From Halodurantibacterium daqingensis (GTDB taxonomy: Bacteria > Pseudomonadota > Alphaproteobacteria > Rhodobacterales > Rhodobacteraceae): 64,000 nt of DNA. Under the pieces are notes generated by a model. That model had not been told where the DNA came from. It did no database searches and worked only from the letters and a program-made list of their open reading frames with translations. Shown piece by piece: positions 51,385-59,928 of this stretch (positions are counted from its first letter, which is position 1; the number at the start of each line of letters is the position of its first letter). The stretch lies in contig NZ_JBHTFQ010000001.1 in the NCBI RefSeq assembly GCF_042666235.1, positions 62,001 to 126,000 on the forward strand, read 5' to 3'. Made by a program: the position numbers and the translations under genes.

Positions 51385-52476
51385 TCAGCCGATCCAGCCC
51401 TGCAGGTTTTCGCGGATCACCGCGCTCAGCGCCGCGATATGGGCGGCATCATCGTTGAGGCAGGGGATATAGGTGAACTGCTCCCCGCCTGCATGCTCGA
51501 AGCTCTCGCGGATTTCCTCATTGATCTCTTCCAGCGTCTCGATGCAATCGGCGGAAAAGGCTGGCGCCACGACCGCGATGCGTTTCACGCCGCTTTCGGC
51601 CAGTCGCGCGACTTCTTCCACCGTATAGGGCTTCAACCATTCCTCGGAGCCGAAGCGCGACTGGAAGGTCGTCACCACCTTGTCCTTTTCCCAGCCCAGG
51701 CTTTCGCGCAGCAGGCGCGATGTTTTCTGGCATTGGCAGTGGTAGGGGTCGCCCTCCAGCAGATAGCGCTTGGGTACGCCGTGGTAGGACGTGACCAGAA
51801 CCTCGGGCTTTTCCTCCATCGCGTCCCAGACGCGGCGGACGGATTGAGTCAGCGCCTGAATGTAAAGCGGATGCTCGAAATAGGGCGGCACGGTTCGCGA
51901 CGCGGGTTGCCACTTTTCCTTCATCAATGCGCGGAAGAACTGATCGTTGGCGGTGGCGGTGGTTGCGCCGGCATATTGGGGGTAAAGCGGGAAGAAGAGG
52001 ATCTTTTCACAGCCCTGTTCCACCAGCGCCCGCACCTTGGATTCGGTGGAGGGATTGCCATAGCGCATGCAGAAATCGACGATCACCTGATCGCCGAAGC
52101 TTTCCTGCATCTGCGCCGCGATTGCTGCCGTCTGATCCTTGGTGATGGTCATCAACGGGCTTTCGCCCTTGTCGTGGTTCCAGATCGACTTGTAGTTCGC
52201 GCCCGAGGTGAAGGGCCGCTTGGTCAGGATCACCAGCTGCAACAGCGGTTGCCAGAAAAGCGGCGAATAATCGATGACCCGGCGATCCGAAAGGAACTCG
52301 TTCAGGTAGCGGCGCATTGACCAGTAGTCGTAATTGTCCGGCGTGCCGAGATTGGCCAGCAGAACCCCGATCCGCGCCCGCGGCACGGGCGGGTGATCCG
52401 GTGCGGCGTGGGCAAGGCGGCCTTCGCCCGGTTTAACGGTGGCATGGGCATTCGCGTCCGTATGTGCGTCCAGCAT
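51385..52476 (-). CDS. hemH: Ferrochelatase
   Basis: A 363-residue enzyme inserting ferrous iron into protoporphyrin IX. GVLLANLGTPDNYDYWSMRRYLNEFLSD (about 37-64), MRYGNPSTES, SYHGVPKRYLLEGDPYHCQCQKT with the catalytic histidine, and AFSADCIETLEEI are the family motifs. It ends the pathway served by hemJ in the same window. The N-terminal 30 residues are poorly conserved, so a later start is possible. Confidence 0.95.
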   Translation of the reverse strand: MLDAHTDANAHATVKPGEGRLAHAAPDHPPVPRARIGVLLANLGTPDNYDYWSMRRYLNEFLSDRRVIDYSPLFWQPLLQLVILTKRPFTSGANYKSIWNHDKGESPLMTITKDQTAAIAAQMQESFGDQVIVDFCMRYGNPSTESKVRALVEQGCEKILFFPLYPQYAGATTATANDQFFRALMKEKWQPASRTVPPYFEHPLYIQALTQSVRRVWDAMEEKPEVLVTSYHGVPKRYLLEGDPYHCQCQKTSRLLRESLGWEKDKVVTTFQSRFGSEEWLKPYTVEEVARLAESGVKRIAVVAPAFSADCIETLEEINEEIRESFEHAGGEQFTYIPCLNDDAAHIAALSAVIRENLQGWIG

Positions 52477-52570
52477 GTGGCTTCCTGTCTGTCCTGGCCC
52501 CGGGGCATTCCGTGCGACCCCCAGAGGGCCTGCGCGGGATGACGCTCAGATAAAGGGTTTTTGGCGCGGG

Positions 52571-53419
52571 TCAAATGCCGCGCTTGGTCGCGGGCGGCGG
52601 AATGGGCGGCTCCGGGCTGCGCAGCGCTTCGGCAAGGCTTTTCACCGCCGAGCCCGGGCGCAGCGGCTTTTGCTGGCTGTCATGCGGGGCCCAGCCGGTG
52701 AGGAAGACCATCTCGAAGCTGGCGCGGATGCGCGACGGATCATCGCCTGCGGGATAGTTTTCGGCATAGATGCGCGCCGCTTCGGCCAGAACGGCGCGGC
52801 GCGTCGGGCGCCGAAGCCGCTGCGCCAGCGCGTTTGTTTCGCCCATGGCCCGCAGATCATGCATGAACCGGAGCGGATCGGCATAGGTCACGGTCCGCAG
52901 GCTGCTGTCGGCCACCGGCAGCGCGAATCCTGCGCGTTGCAGCAGCGCGCCCAGATCCCGGATTTCCGCCATCGGCAGAACCCGGGGCGAGATGCCGCCG
53001 CTTACCCGCGCTTCTGCCTCGGCCAGGGCGGCCCGAAGCTCGGCCAGGGTCTGCCCGCCGAAGAGCACCGCCAGGAACAGCCCGTCGGGGCGCAACGCGC
53101 GCCTGCACTGCACCAGCTGTCCAACCGGATCATTCGCCCAGTGAAGGCACATCGCATGAACCACAAGGTCATGCGCGCCCTCACGCAGGGCAAGGACATC
53201 CTCGTCTGCAACAATCGTCGCATCCGGCAGGACCGCTTGCCAGGGGCGGGGAAAATGCGTCACCAGCGCGGGTGCCGTAAACCTTCTGTTAACCTCGTTC
53301 AGTCTCTCCTGCAGGTCGAGCGCCGCTTCCTCGTGCAGGAAAAGCGCCGGTGCGGCTGCAACGCGCGACCGGTGGCGGGCAAGGGCGGTGCGATCGGCAA
53401 GGTCGGGGGGGCGGTTCAT
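52571..53419 (-). CDS. Methyltransferase-fold protein (NDUFAF5/BioC-like) without SAM glycine motif
   Basis: A 282-residue protein with the NDUFAF5-like signature HDLVVHAMCLHWANDPVGQLVQCRRALRPDGLFLAVLFGGQTLAELRAAL (about 83-130). The usual SAM motif I (D/E-x-GxGxG) is missing where it should precede residue 75; FPRPWQAVLPDATIV stands there instead. In mitochondria NDUFAF5 is a complex I assembly factor that hydroxylates an arginine. Whether the bacterial copy is a hydroxylase, methyltransferase or non-catalytic is unknown. GGAGCGCC precedes the ATG. Confidence 0.8.
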   Translation of the reverse strand: MNRPPDLADRTALARHRSRVAAAPALFLHEEAALDLQERLNEVNRRFTAPALVTHFPRPWQAVLPDATIVADEDVLALREGAHDLVVHAMCLHWANDPVGQLVQCRRALRPDGLFLAVLFGGQTLAELRAALAEAEARVSGGISPRVLPMAEIRDLGALLQRAGFALPVADSSLRTVTYADPLRFMHDLRAMGETNALAQRLRRPTRRAVLAEAARIYAENYPAGDDPSRIRASFEMVFLTGWAPHDSQQKPLRPGSAVKSLAEALRSPEPPIPPPATKRGI

Positions 53420-53465
53420 CGGCGCTCCTGCGGTTGTGGGCGCTATGTAGGGGGCGGGGCGGGGA

Positions 53466-54182
53466 ATGCAAAGCGTGCTCAGGGCGATCTATCCGCCACA
53501 ATGCCTGTCCTGCCGCGCCCATGTCACAAGCGAGTTCGGCCTGTGCGGCACCTGCTGGCGCGATACGCCCTTCGTGGCGGGGCTGTGCTGCGATCAATGC
53601 GGCATGCCCCTGCCGGGCGAGGATGAGGGCACGCCCGTCCACTGCGACGACTGCCTTGACCGGCCCCGGCCCTGGCTGCGCGGGCGTGCGGCCATGCTTT
53701 ATGCCGGCAACGGCCGCAGGATCGTCCTGTCGCTGAAGCATGGCGACCGGCTGGATGTGGGCCGGGCCGCGGCCGAGTGGCTGGCACGCGCCGCAGCCCC
53801 GATGCTGCAATCGGACATGATCGTCGCGCCGATACCCCTGCATTGGTTGCGCCTGCTCAGACGGCGCTACAACCAGGCGGCGCTGCTGTCGCGCGGGGTT
53901 GCTGCGCGCACCGGGCTGGCGCATTGCCCCGATCTTCTGGTGCGTCCGCGTGCCACACGAAGCCTTGACGGACGCGGGCGCGACGAACGCTTTGCCACCC
54001 TCGAGGGGGCGCTGGCGGTCCATCCGCGGCGCAGGCATCTGCTGGTGGGCCGGCATGTGCTTCTGGTCGATGACGTGATGACCTCGGGCGCCACCTTTCA
54101 CGCGGGGGCCGAGGCCTGCCGTGCCGCCGGTGCCGCAGCGGTGAGCGTTCTGGCACTGGCCCGCGTTGCGAAGGGTTCCTAA
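53466..54182 (+). CDS. comF: ComF family phosphoribosyltransferase-like protein
   Basis: A 238-residue protein. N-terminal cysteine pairs (CLSC, CGTC, CDQC, CDDC) form a zinc finger region (about 10-70), and the C-terminus has a PRTase fold with the pyrophosphate-binding HVLLVDDVMTSGAT (about 196-209). ComF works in DNA uptake in naturally competent bacteria; in others the role is unclear. No other competence genes are in the window. Divergent from the methyltransferase-like gene. Confidence 0.9.
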   Translation: MQSVLRAIYPPQCLSCRAHVTSEFGLCGTCWRDTPFVAGLCCDQCGMPLPGEDEGTPVHCDDCLDRPRPWLRGRAAMLYAGNGRRIVLSLKHGDRLDVGRAAAEWLARAAAPMLQSDMIVAPIPLHWLRLLRRRYNQAALLSRGVAARTGLAHCPDLLVRPRATRSLDGRGRDERFATLEGALAVHPRRRHLLVGRHVLLVDDVMTSGATFHAGAEACRAAGAAAVSVLALARVAKGS

Positions 54183-54220
54183 ATCCCTATAGTAACCGTA
54201 ACTTCGGACAAGGGATCCAG

Positions 54221-54478
54221 ATGCAACCCGTAGAAATCTACACGTCGCCCACCTGCGGCTTCTGCCATGCCGCAAAACGCCTGCTCAGCCAGAAGGGCGT
54301 CAGCTTTACCGAATATGACGTGACCACCGATCCGGCCCTGCGCCAGACGATGATGAAACGCGCGAATGGCCGCCATACCGTTCCGCAGATCTTCATCGGC
54401 GATCGGCATGTCGGGGGCTGCGATGACCTCATGGCGCTGGACCGCGGCGGCAAGCTTGATCCGCTGCTGGCGGGCTAG
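54221..54478 (+). CDS. grxC: Glutaredoxin 3 (GrxC)
   Basis: An 85-residue glutaredoxin. The active site is CGFC (TSPTCGFCHAAKRLL, about 7-21) rather than the common CPYC, and the TVPQIFIGDRHVGGCDDLMAL glutathione site is present. It reduces glutathionylated or disulfide substrates. It begins 38 nt after comF and is followed 3 nt later by the nitrilase gene. Confidence 0.94.
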   Translation: MQPVEIYTSPTCGFCHAAKRLLSQKGVSFTEYDVTTDPALRQTMMKRANGRHTVPQIFIGDRHVGGCDDLMALDRGGKLDPLLAG

Positions 54479-54481
54479 GCG

Positions 54482-55312
54482 ATGCGCGCCGGGCTGGTGC
54501 AACTGACGGTCACCGATGACCCGGCGCAGAACCTTGTCGCCACCCGGGCCCTGGTGCGGGCTGCGGCGGCGGGGGGCGCGGGCTTTGTTCTGACGCCCGA
54601 GTTGACGAACTGCCTGTCCTCCAGCCGCGCCCACCAGCGGCAGGTGCTGCACCACGAACAGGATGACCCCACCCTTGCCGCGCTGCGCGACGAGGCGGCG
54701 GAGCTGGGCATCTGGCTGCTGATCGGGTCGCTGGGGTTGCAGACGCAGGATGCGGATGGCCGCTTTGCCAACCGGTCCTTTCTGGTCGGGCCGGATGGCG
54801 CGATCGTCGCCCGCTATGACAAGATCCACATGTTCGATGTACGCGTCTCGGAAACCGAGACCTATCGTGAATCGGAAGGCTATCGCCCCGGCACGCGCGC
54901 TGTAGTGGCCGATACGCCCTTTGCCCGGATCGGCATGACGATCTGCTATGACCTGCGCTTTCCGCAACTTTACCGCTGCCTTGCCCAGGCGGGGGCGGAT
55001 ATCCTGACGGTGCCTGCGGCCTTCAATCACATCACGGGTGCCGCGCATTGGGAAAGCCTGCTGCGCGCCCGGGCGATCGAAACCGGTTGCTTCGTTCTGG
55101 CCCCGGCCCAGACCGGTTTCCATCCCGAAACCGCCGGTCGCGGGCGCCGGACCCACGGCCATTCGCTGGCCATTGCGCCCTGGGGCGAAGTGCTTGCCGA
55201 TGCGGGGACAGAACCGGGCGTCACCTATGCCGACCTCGACCTGTCCGAGGTGGCGCGCGCGCGGGCGCGGGTGCCCTCGCTTTCCCACGACCGACCGTTC
55301 GAGGGGCCCTGA
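54482..55312 (+). CDS. Nitrilase-superfamily carbon-nitrogen hydrolase (Nit type)
   Basis: A 276-residue amidohydrolase with the Glu-Lys-Cys triad visible as E40 (TPELTN), K114 (YDKIHMFDV) and C155 (TICYDLRFPQLYR). This pattern fits Nit1/Nit2-like deaminated-glutathione amidases or omega-amidases; adjacency to glutaredoxin suits a glutathione-repair role but does not prove it. Its TGA overlaps the next ATG. Confidence 0.9.
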   Translation: MRAGLVQLTVTDDPAQNLVATRALVRAAAAGGAGFVLTPELTNCLSSSRAHQRQVLHHEQDDPTLAALRDEAAELGIWLLIGSLGLQTQDADGRFANRSFLVGPDGAIVARYDKIHMFDVRVSETETYRESEGYRPGTRAVVADTPFARIGMTICYDLRFPQLYRCLAQAGADILTVPAAFNHITGAAHWESLLRARAIETGCFVLAPAQTGFHPETAGRGRRTHGHSLAIAPWGEVLADAGTEPGVTYADLDLSEVARARARVPSLSHDRPFEGP

Positions 55313-55770
55313 TGACCGAACCCGACCGCACAGCCGACAAGACCGAGGATCTGGCCGCGGCGCTGTTCAGCGAATTGTTCATGGCGGACCAGCTTGCCCG
55401 CAACCGTCTGTCGAAGGTGCTGCCCAAGGGGATGGAGCTGTCGCATTTCAGCGTGCTGAACCTGCTGGCCCGGGTCAGCGACGAACGCACGCCCGCGCAA
55501 CTTGCCCGCAGCTTTCACGTGACGCGCGGCGCGATGACGAACACGCTGACGCGGCTGGAATGGGCAGGACATGTCCATATTCGCCCTGACTGGGACGATG
55601 CGCGGCGCAAGTTCGTCTCGATCAGCCCCGCCGGCCGGGCGGCCCGCGACGCGGCACTTCAGGCCATCACCCCGGTTCTGGGCGATGTGGTGCGGGCGCT
55701 GGGGGCCGCGCGCGTGCGGGCCGTGCTGCCGGTATTGCGCGAAATGCGCATCCGAATGGAAGGTGACTAG
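55312..55770 (+). CDS. MarR family transcriptional regulator
   Basis: A 152-residue winged-helix protein. SHFSVLNLLARVSDERTPAQLARSFHVTRGAMTNTLTRLEWAGHVHIRPDWDDARRKFVSISPAG (about 43-105) is the MarR core with the wing DARRKFVSIS. It starts in a TGATG overlap with the nitrilase gene and shares CTAG with the ubiG stop. The ligand and targets are unknown; it may control the grxC-nitrilase unit. Confidence 0.88.
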   Translation: MTEPDRTADKTEDLAAALFSELFMADQLARNRLSKVLPKGMELSHFSVLNLLARVSDERTPAQLARSFHVTRGAMTNTLTRLEWAGHVHIRPDWDDARRKFVSISPAGRAARDAALQAITPVLGDVVRALGAARVRAVLPVLREMRIRMEGD

Positions 55771-56519
55771 GGCCTGAGGCTCGCGGTGACGTAGTTCACC
55801 GAAAGATCCCGGTCCGAAAGCGACCAGGACCAGCCCAGGGGATTGAAGACAAAGCCCTTGCGGTCCACAGGCTCAAGCCCCGCACCGCGCAGCAGGTCGT
55901 AAAGCTCGTCGGGCGTGATGAACTTCTGCCAGTCATGCGTGCCTTTCGGAAGCCAGCGCATCACATGTTCGGCGCCGACGATCGCCATCAGCCAGCTTTT
56001 CGCATTGCGGTTGATCGTCGAGCAGATCATCAACCCGCCCGGGCGCAACAGTTGCTGGCAGGCCGCGAGGTAGGAGGCGGGATTGGCCACATGTTCGACG
56101 ACCTCCATGTTCAGGACCACGTCGAAAACCTCGCCCGCCTCGGCCAGCGCCTCGGCGGTGGTCACGCGGTAGTCGATCTGAAGGCCCATCTTTTCGGCGT
56201 GGATCCTGGCCACGGGAATGTTGCGCGGTGCGGCATCCGCCCCCACAACTTCGGCCCCCAGACGGGCCATGGGTTCTGACAGAAGGCCGCCGCCGCAGCC
56301 GATATCAAGGATGCGCAGCCCGGCGAAGGGCTGCTCGGCGCTCAGGTCGCGGTCATATTCGGCCGCGATCTGGCGGGTGATGTAATCGAGCCGGCAGGGG
56401 TTGAGCATGTGCAGCGGTTTGAACTTGCCGTTCGGGTCCCACCATTCGGCGGCCATCGCCTCGAACTTGGCGATTTCGGCCTGATCGACGGTGGTGCCGC
56501 GGGTCGTTTCGGTGTCCAT
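55767..56519 (-). CDS. ubiG: 3-demethylubiquinol 3-O-methyltransferase UbiG
   Basis: A 250-residue SAM methyltransferase catalysing both O-methylations of ubiquinone synthesis. SAM motif I is LDIGCGGGLLSEPMARLGA (about 71-89), and FDVVLNMEVVEHVANP and RNAKSWLMAIVGAEHVMRWLPKGTHDW are UbiG signatures. It converges on the MarR gene and diverges from pip. Confidence 0.95.
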   Translation of the reverse strand: MDTETTRGTTVDQAEIAKFEAMAAEWWDPNGKFKPLHMLNPCRLDYITRQIAAEYDRDLSAEQPFAGLRILDIGCGGGLLSEPMARLGAEVVGADAAPRNIPVARIHAEKMGLQIDYRVTTAEALAEAGEVFDVVLNMEVVEHVANPASYLAACQQLLRPGGLMICSTINRNAKSWLMAIVGAEHVMRWLPKGTHDWQKFITPDELYDLLRGAGLEPVDRKGFVFNPLGWSWSLSDRDLSVNYVTASLRP

Positions 56520-56564
56520 GCGCTCTGCCTTTCCTCAAAACCCCGTGGCGGGGCTGCGTGAAGC

Positions 56565-56572
56565 ATTATATA
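56565..56572. promoter_or_regulatory. Overlapping divergent -10 elements for ubiG and pip
   Basis: On the minus strand 56565-56570 read TATAAT, a perfect -10 about 46 nt before the ubiG start. On the plus strand 56567-56572 read TATATA, only 9 nt before the pip ATG, so pip mRNA may be leaderless or nearly so. Clear -35 elements are not seen for either. Confidence 0.5.
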
Positions 56573-56580
56573 GAAGCTTG

Positions 56581-57570
56581 ATGGACAGAACCGCAGGCCA
56601 AAAGCGCGCAGGCGCCTTTCTTTATCCGCCGATCGATCCTTTCGACCAGCGGGTGATCGACACTGGCGACGGCCATCGCATCTTTGTGGAACAGTGCGGC
56701 CATCCCCAAGGCATACCGGTTGTCGTTCTGCATGGCGGCCCGGGTGGCGGCTGCAGCCCGGCCATGCGCCGCTATTTTGATCCCGCGGTCTATCGCATCG
56801 TCCTGTTCGATCAGCGCGGATGCGGGCGCTCGCGTCCCCATGCCAGCGTCCAGAACAACACGACCTGGCATCTTGTCGCCGATATCGAGCGGATCCGCAC
56901 CACGCTGGGCATCGATCGCTGGATCGTCTTTGGCGGAAGCTGGGGGGCGACGCTTGCGCTGATCTATGCCCAGGCCGAACCTGACCGGGTGGCGCATCTG
57001 GTGCTGCGCGGTGTCTTCCTGATGACCCGGGCCGAGCTCGACTGGTTCTATGGCGGCGGCGCGGGGCAATTTTTTCCCGACCGCTGGTCCGAGTTCAGCC
57101 GCATCATTCCCGAAGCGGAGCGCGGAGACATGATCGGCGCCTATCACCGGCGGCTGTTCTCGGGCGACCTGCCCGAGGAAATCCGCTTTGCCCGTGCCTG
57201 GGCTTCCTGGGAAAACGCCCTTGCCGCGATCGAACATGAAGGACCGGTGGGGGAAAGCCCGTCGGATTACGTCCGCGCCTTCTCCCGGCTCGAGAACCAC
57301 TATTTCGTGAACAACGGCTTTCTGGAGCAGGATGGCCAGATCCTGGACAATCTGCCCCGGGTCGAACACATCCCCGCGACCATCGTGCAGGGGCGGTATG
57401 ACATGATCTGCCCGCCGCTTTCCGCCTGGCGACTTGCGGAAGCCCTGCCACAGGCGACGCTGCGCATGATTCCGGTGGCAGGACACGCCCTGTCCGAGCC
57501 GGGAATAAGCGCGGAACTGGTGCGGACGATGAACCTTCTGCGCGATCAGGGGCGGGCGCTGGGGATCTGA
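56581..57570 (+). CDS. pip: Proline iminopeptidase (S33 family)
   Basis: A 329-residue alpha/beta hydrolase releasing N-terminal proline. HGGPGGGCSP (oxyanion, about 51-60), LFDQRGCGRS, nucleophile S120 in GGSWGATLAL, and the late acid/His (QGRYDMICP, VAGHAL) are present. ATG 56581 gives family length; the longer frame to 56491 would overlap ubiG and its promoter. Confidence 0.94.
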   Translation: MDRTAGQKRAGAFLYPPIDPFDQRVIDTGDGHRIFVEQCGHPQGIPVVVLHGGPGGGCSPAMRRYFDPAVYRIVLFDQRGCGRSRPHASVQNNTTWHLVADIERIRTTLGIDRWIVFGGSWGATLALIYAQAEPDRVAHLVLRGVFLMTRAELDWFYGGGAGQFFPDRWSEFSRIIPEAERGDMIGAYHRRLFSGDLPEEIRFARAWASWENALAAIEHEGPVGESPSDYVRAFSRLENHYFVNNGFLEQDGQILDNLPRVEHIPATIVQGRYDMICPPLSAWRLAEALPQATLRMIPVAGHALSEPGISAELVRTMNLLRDQGRALGI

Positions 57571-57581
57571 CGCCAGAACGC

Positions 57582-57610
57582 TTGCAGTTTTGCATCGGGG
57601 CGCGTATATG
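57582..57610 (+). promoter_or_regulatory. Candidate promoter of the rimP-nusA-infB operon
   Basis: TTGCAG (57582-57587), 17 bp, then TATATG (57605-57610) resembles a sigma-70 promoter with four matches in each hexamer. It lies 12 nt after the pip stop and would give a leader of roughly 85 nt that contains the terminator described next. Confidence 0.55.
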
Positions 57611-57665
57611 CAAGCCAACAGCGGCGTGTCGGCCTCCACAACCGATACCCACCGGGAAAGATGTC

Positions 57666-57688
57666 ACGGGCCGCGCGCCCGTTTTTTT
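57666..57688 (+). terminator. Intrinsic terminator in the rimP leader (attenuator candidate)
   Basis: ACGGGC (57666-57671) pairs with GCCCGT (57677-57682) around a 5-nt loop and runs straight into seven Ts (57682-57688). It ends 12 nt before the rimP ATG, so transcripts from the candidate promoter must pass it. It could also end pip transcription. Either way it is the clearest intrinsic terminator in the window. Confidence 0.8.
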
Positions 57689-57700
57689 GTGCTTGGACCT

Positions 57701-58291
57701 ATGACCGACCTTATCGCGAAAACCGCCATCGACCGGCGCCTTGCCGAGATCATCACCCCCGCCATCGAAGGGCTGGGCTTTGAACTGGTGCGCGTCCGGC
57801 TGATGGGCGGCAAGACCCGTATCCTTCAGATCATGGCCGACCGGCCCGAGGGCGGCATCGTCGTGGACGATTGCGCGGCCATCTCGACCGCGGTCTCGGC
57901 GGTTCTGGATGTCGAGGACCCGCTTGAAGATGCCTATACGCTTGAAGTTTCAAGCCCCGGCATCGACCGGCCGTTGACGCGGCTCAAGGATTTCGATGTC
58001 TGGGAGGGCTACGAGGCCCGGCTTGAGACGACCGAGATGATTGACGGCCGCCGCCGCTTCAAGGGCATTCTGGCCGGCACCGAGGGCGACGAGGTGCTGA
58101 TCGAGATCGAGGAAGGCACCATCGGGCTGAAGTTCGACTGGCTGTCGGATGCCAAACTGATTCTGACCGAGGATCTGATCGCCGAGATGCTGCGTCAGCG
58201 CAAGGAAGCCGGCATCATCGACGAAGACGAATTTGACGAGATTGAAACAGAAACCGATGACGAATCGGACAGCGCTTCGGAAAAGGAGTGA
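57701..58291 (+). CDS. rimP: Ribosome maturation factor RimP
   Basis: A 196-residue 30S maturation factor. ITPAIEGLGFELVRVRLMGGKTRILQIMADRPEGG and YTLEVSSPGIDRPLTRLKDF are RimP motifs; the tail is very acidic. ATG 57701 is used because upstream in-frame codons lie across the promoter and terminator. Three nt before nusA. Confidence 0.94.
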   Translation: MTDLIAKTAIDRRLAEIITPAIEGLGFELVRVRLMGGKTRILQIMADRPEGGIVVDDCAAISTAVSAVLDVEDPLEDAYTLEVSSPGIDRPLTRLKDFDVWEGYEARLETTEMIDGRRRFKGILAGTEGDEVLIEIEEGTIGLKFDWLSDAKLILTEDLIAEMLRQRKEAGIIDEDEFDEIETETDDESDSASEKE

Positions 58292-58294
58292 GAC

Positions 58295-59908
58295 ATGGCA
58301 ATCACCTCTGCCAACCAGCTTGAACTGCTGCAGACCGCCGAAGCGGTAGCGCGCGAGAAGATGATCGACCCGGAACTGGTCGTTCAGGCGATGGAGGAAA
58401 GCCTCGCCCGGGCAGCCAAGTCGCGCTATGGGTCCGAGCTGGACATCCGCGTCAGCATCGACCGCAAGACGGGGCGCGCCCGCTTTACCCGCGTTCGCAC
58501 CGTGGTCGAGGATGATGCCGTCGAAAACCACCAGGCACAGGTGACCGTCAAGCAGGCCAAGCAGTATCTGGCCGATCCGAAGGTGGGCGACGAGATCATC
58601 GACGAAGTGCCGCCGGTCGAACTGGGTCGCATCGCCGCGCAATCGGCCAAGCAGGTGATCCTGCAGAAGGTCCGCGAAGCCGAGCGTGATCGCCAGTACG
58701 AGGAATTCAAGGACCGCAAGGGCACCATCATCAACGGCACGGTGCGCCGCGAGGAATACGGCAACATCATCGTCGACATCGGCCGGGGCGAAGCGATCCT
58801 GCGCCGCAACGAGAAGATCGGCCGCGAAAGCTATCGTCCGAACGACCGGATCCGCGCCTATGTCAAGGATGTCCGGCGCGAGGCCCGCGGCCCGCAGGTC
58901 TTCCTGTCGCGCACTGCGCCCGAGTTCATGGCCGAGCTGTTCAAGATGGAAGTGCCCGAAATCTATGACGGCATCATCGAGATCAAGGCCGTTGCCCGCG
59001 ATCCCGGCAGCCGCGCCAAGATTGCCGTCATCAGTTATGACAGCTCGATCGACCCGGTCGGTGCCTGCGTGGGTATGCGCGGCAGCCGTGTCCAGGCGGT
59101 GGTGAACGAGCTTCAGGGCGAGAAGATCGACATCATCCCGTGGAACGAGGATCAGGCGACCTTCCTTGTCAACGCGCTGCAGCCGGCCGAAGTGTCGAAA
59201 GTGGTGATCGACGAGGATGCCGGCCGGATCGAGGTTGTCGTTCCGGACGAACAGCTGTCGCTGGCGATCGGACGTCGCGGTCAGAACGTGCGGCTGGCAA
59301 GCCAGCTCACCGGGCTCGACATCGATATCATGACCGAAGCCGATGAAGCCGCGCGCCGTCAGGCCGAATTTGCCGAACGCACGCAGCTGTTCATGGATAC
59401 GCTGGATGTGGATGAAACGCTCGCACAACTTCTTGTCGCCGAGGGCTTCACAAATCTCGAAGAAGTCGCATATGTCGATCAGGACGAGCTTCTGTCCATC
59501 GACGGCTTTGATGCCGACACGGCGAACGAACTTCAGGCCCGCGCCCGCGACCAGCTTGAGGAAGCCAACCGCAAGGCGCTTGAAAATGCCCGCGCGCTGG
59601 GCGCCGAGGAGAGCCTCATCACCTTCGACGGGCTGACCCCGCAGATGGTCGAGGCCCTGGCCAAGGACGGCGTCAAGACGCTGGAAGACTTTGCCACCTG
59701 CGCCGACTGGGAACTGGCCGGTGGCTGGACCACGGTCAACGGGCAGCGTGTCAAGGATGAAGGCGTGCTGGAGAAGTTCGACGTAAGCCTTGAAGAGGCG
59801 CAGACGCTGGTGATGACCGCGCGCGTGCTTCTGGGCTGGGTCGATCCCTCCGAGCTTGAGGCCGATGAGGCCGAAGCAGAGGTGGACGGCGAAGAGGACG
59901 AGGCCTGA
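58295..59908 (+). CDS. nusA: Transcription termination/antitermination factor NusA
   Basis: A 537-residue RNA polymerase-binding factor. The N-terminal domain (1-130, with VAREKMIDPELVVQAMEESL), S1 (GTIINGTVRREEYGNIIVDIGRGEAIL, about 140-165), KH1/KH2 (SRAKIAVISYD, GACVGMRGSRVQAVVNEL, VVPDEQLSLAIGRRGQNVRLAS) and two C-terminal acidic repeats are present. It follows a candidate attenuator, which its own activity could influence. Confidence 0.96.
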   Translation: MAITSANQLELLQTAEAVAREKMIDPELVVQAMEESLARAAKSRYGSELDIRVSIDRKTGRARFTRVRTVVEDDAVENHQAQVTVKQAKQYLADPKVGDEIIDEVPPVELGRIAAQSAKQVILQKVREAERDRQYEEFKDRKGTIINGTVRREEYGNIIVDIGRGEAILRRNEKIGRESYRPNDRIRAYVKDVRREARGPQVFLSRTAPEFMAELFKMEVPEIYDGIIEIKAVARDPGSRAKIAVISYDSSIDPVGACVGMRGSRVQAVVNELQGEKIDIIPWNEDQATFLVNALQPAEVSKVVIDEDAGRIEVVVPDEQLSLAIGRRGQNVRLASQLTGLDIDIMTEADEAARRQAEFAERTQLFMDTLDVDETLAQLLVAEGFTNLEEVAYVDQDELLSIDGFDADTANELQARARDQLEEANRKALENARALGAEESLITFDGLTPQMVEALAKDGVKTLEDFATCADWELAGGWTTVNGQRVKDEGVLEKFDVSLEEAQTLVMTARVLLGWVDPSELEADEAEAEVDGEEDEA

Positions 59909-59928
59909 GCGGCCCGGAGGGGACCGGC

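Noticed and set aside
55514..55527. TTTCACGTGACGC in the MarR gene as a parS variant
   Set aside because: The right arm is not complementary; it encodes the recognition helix of the regulator.
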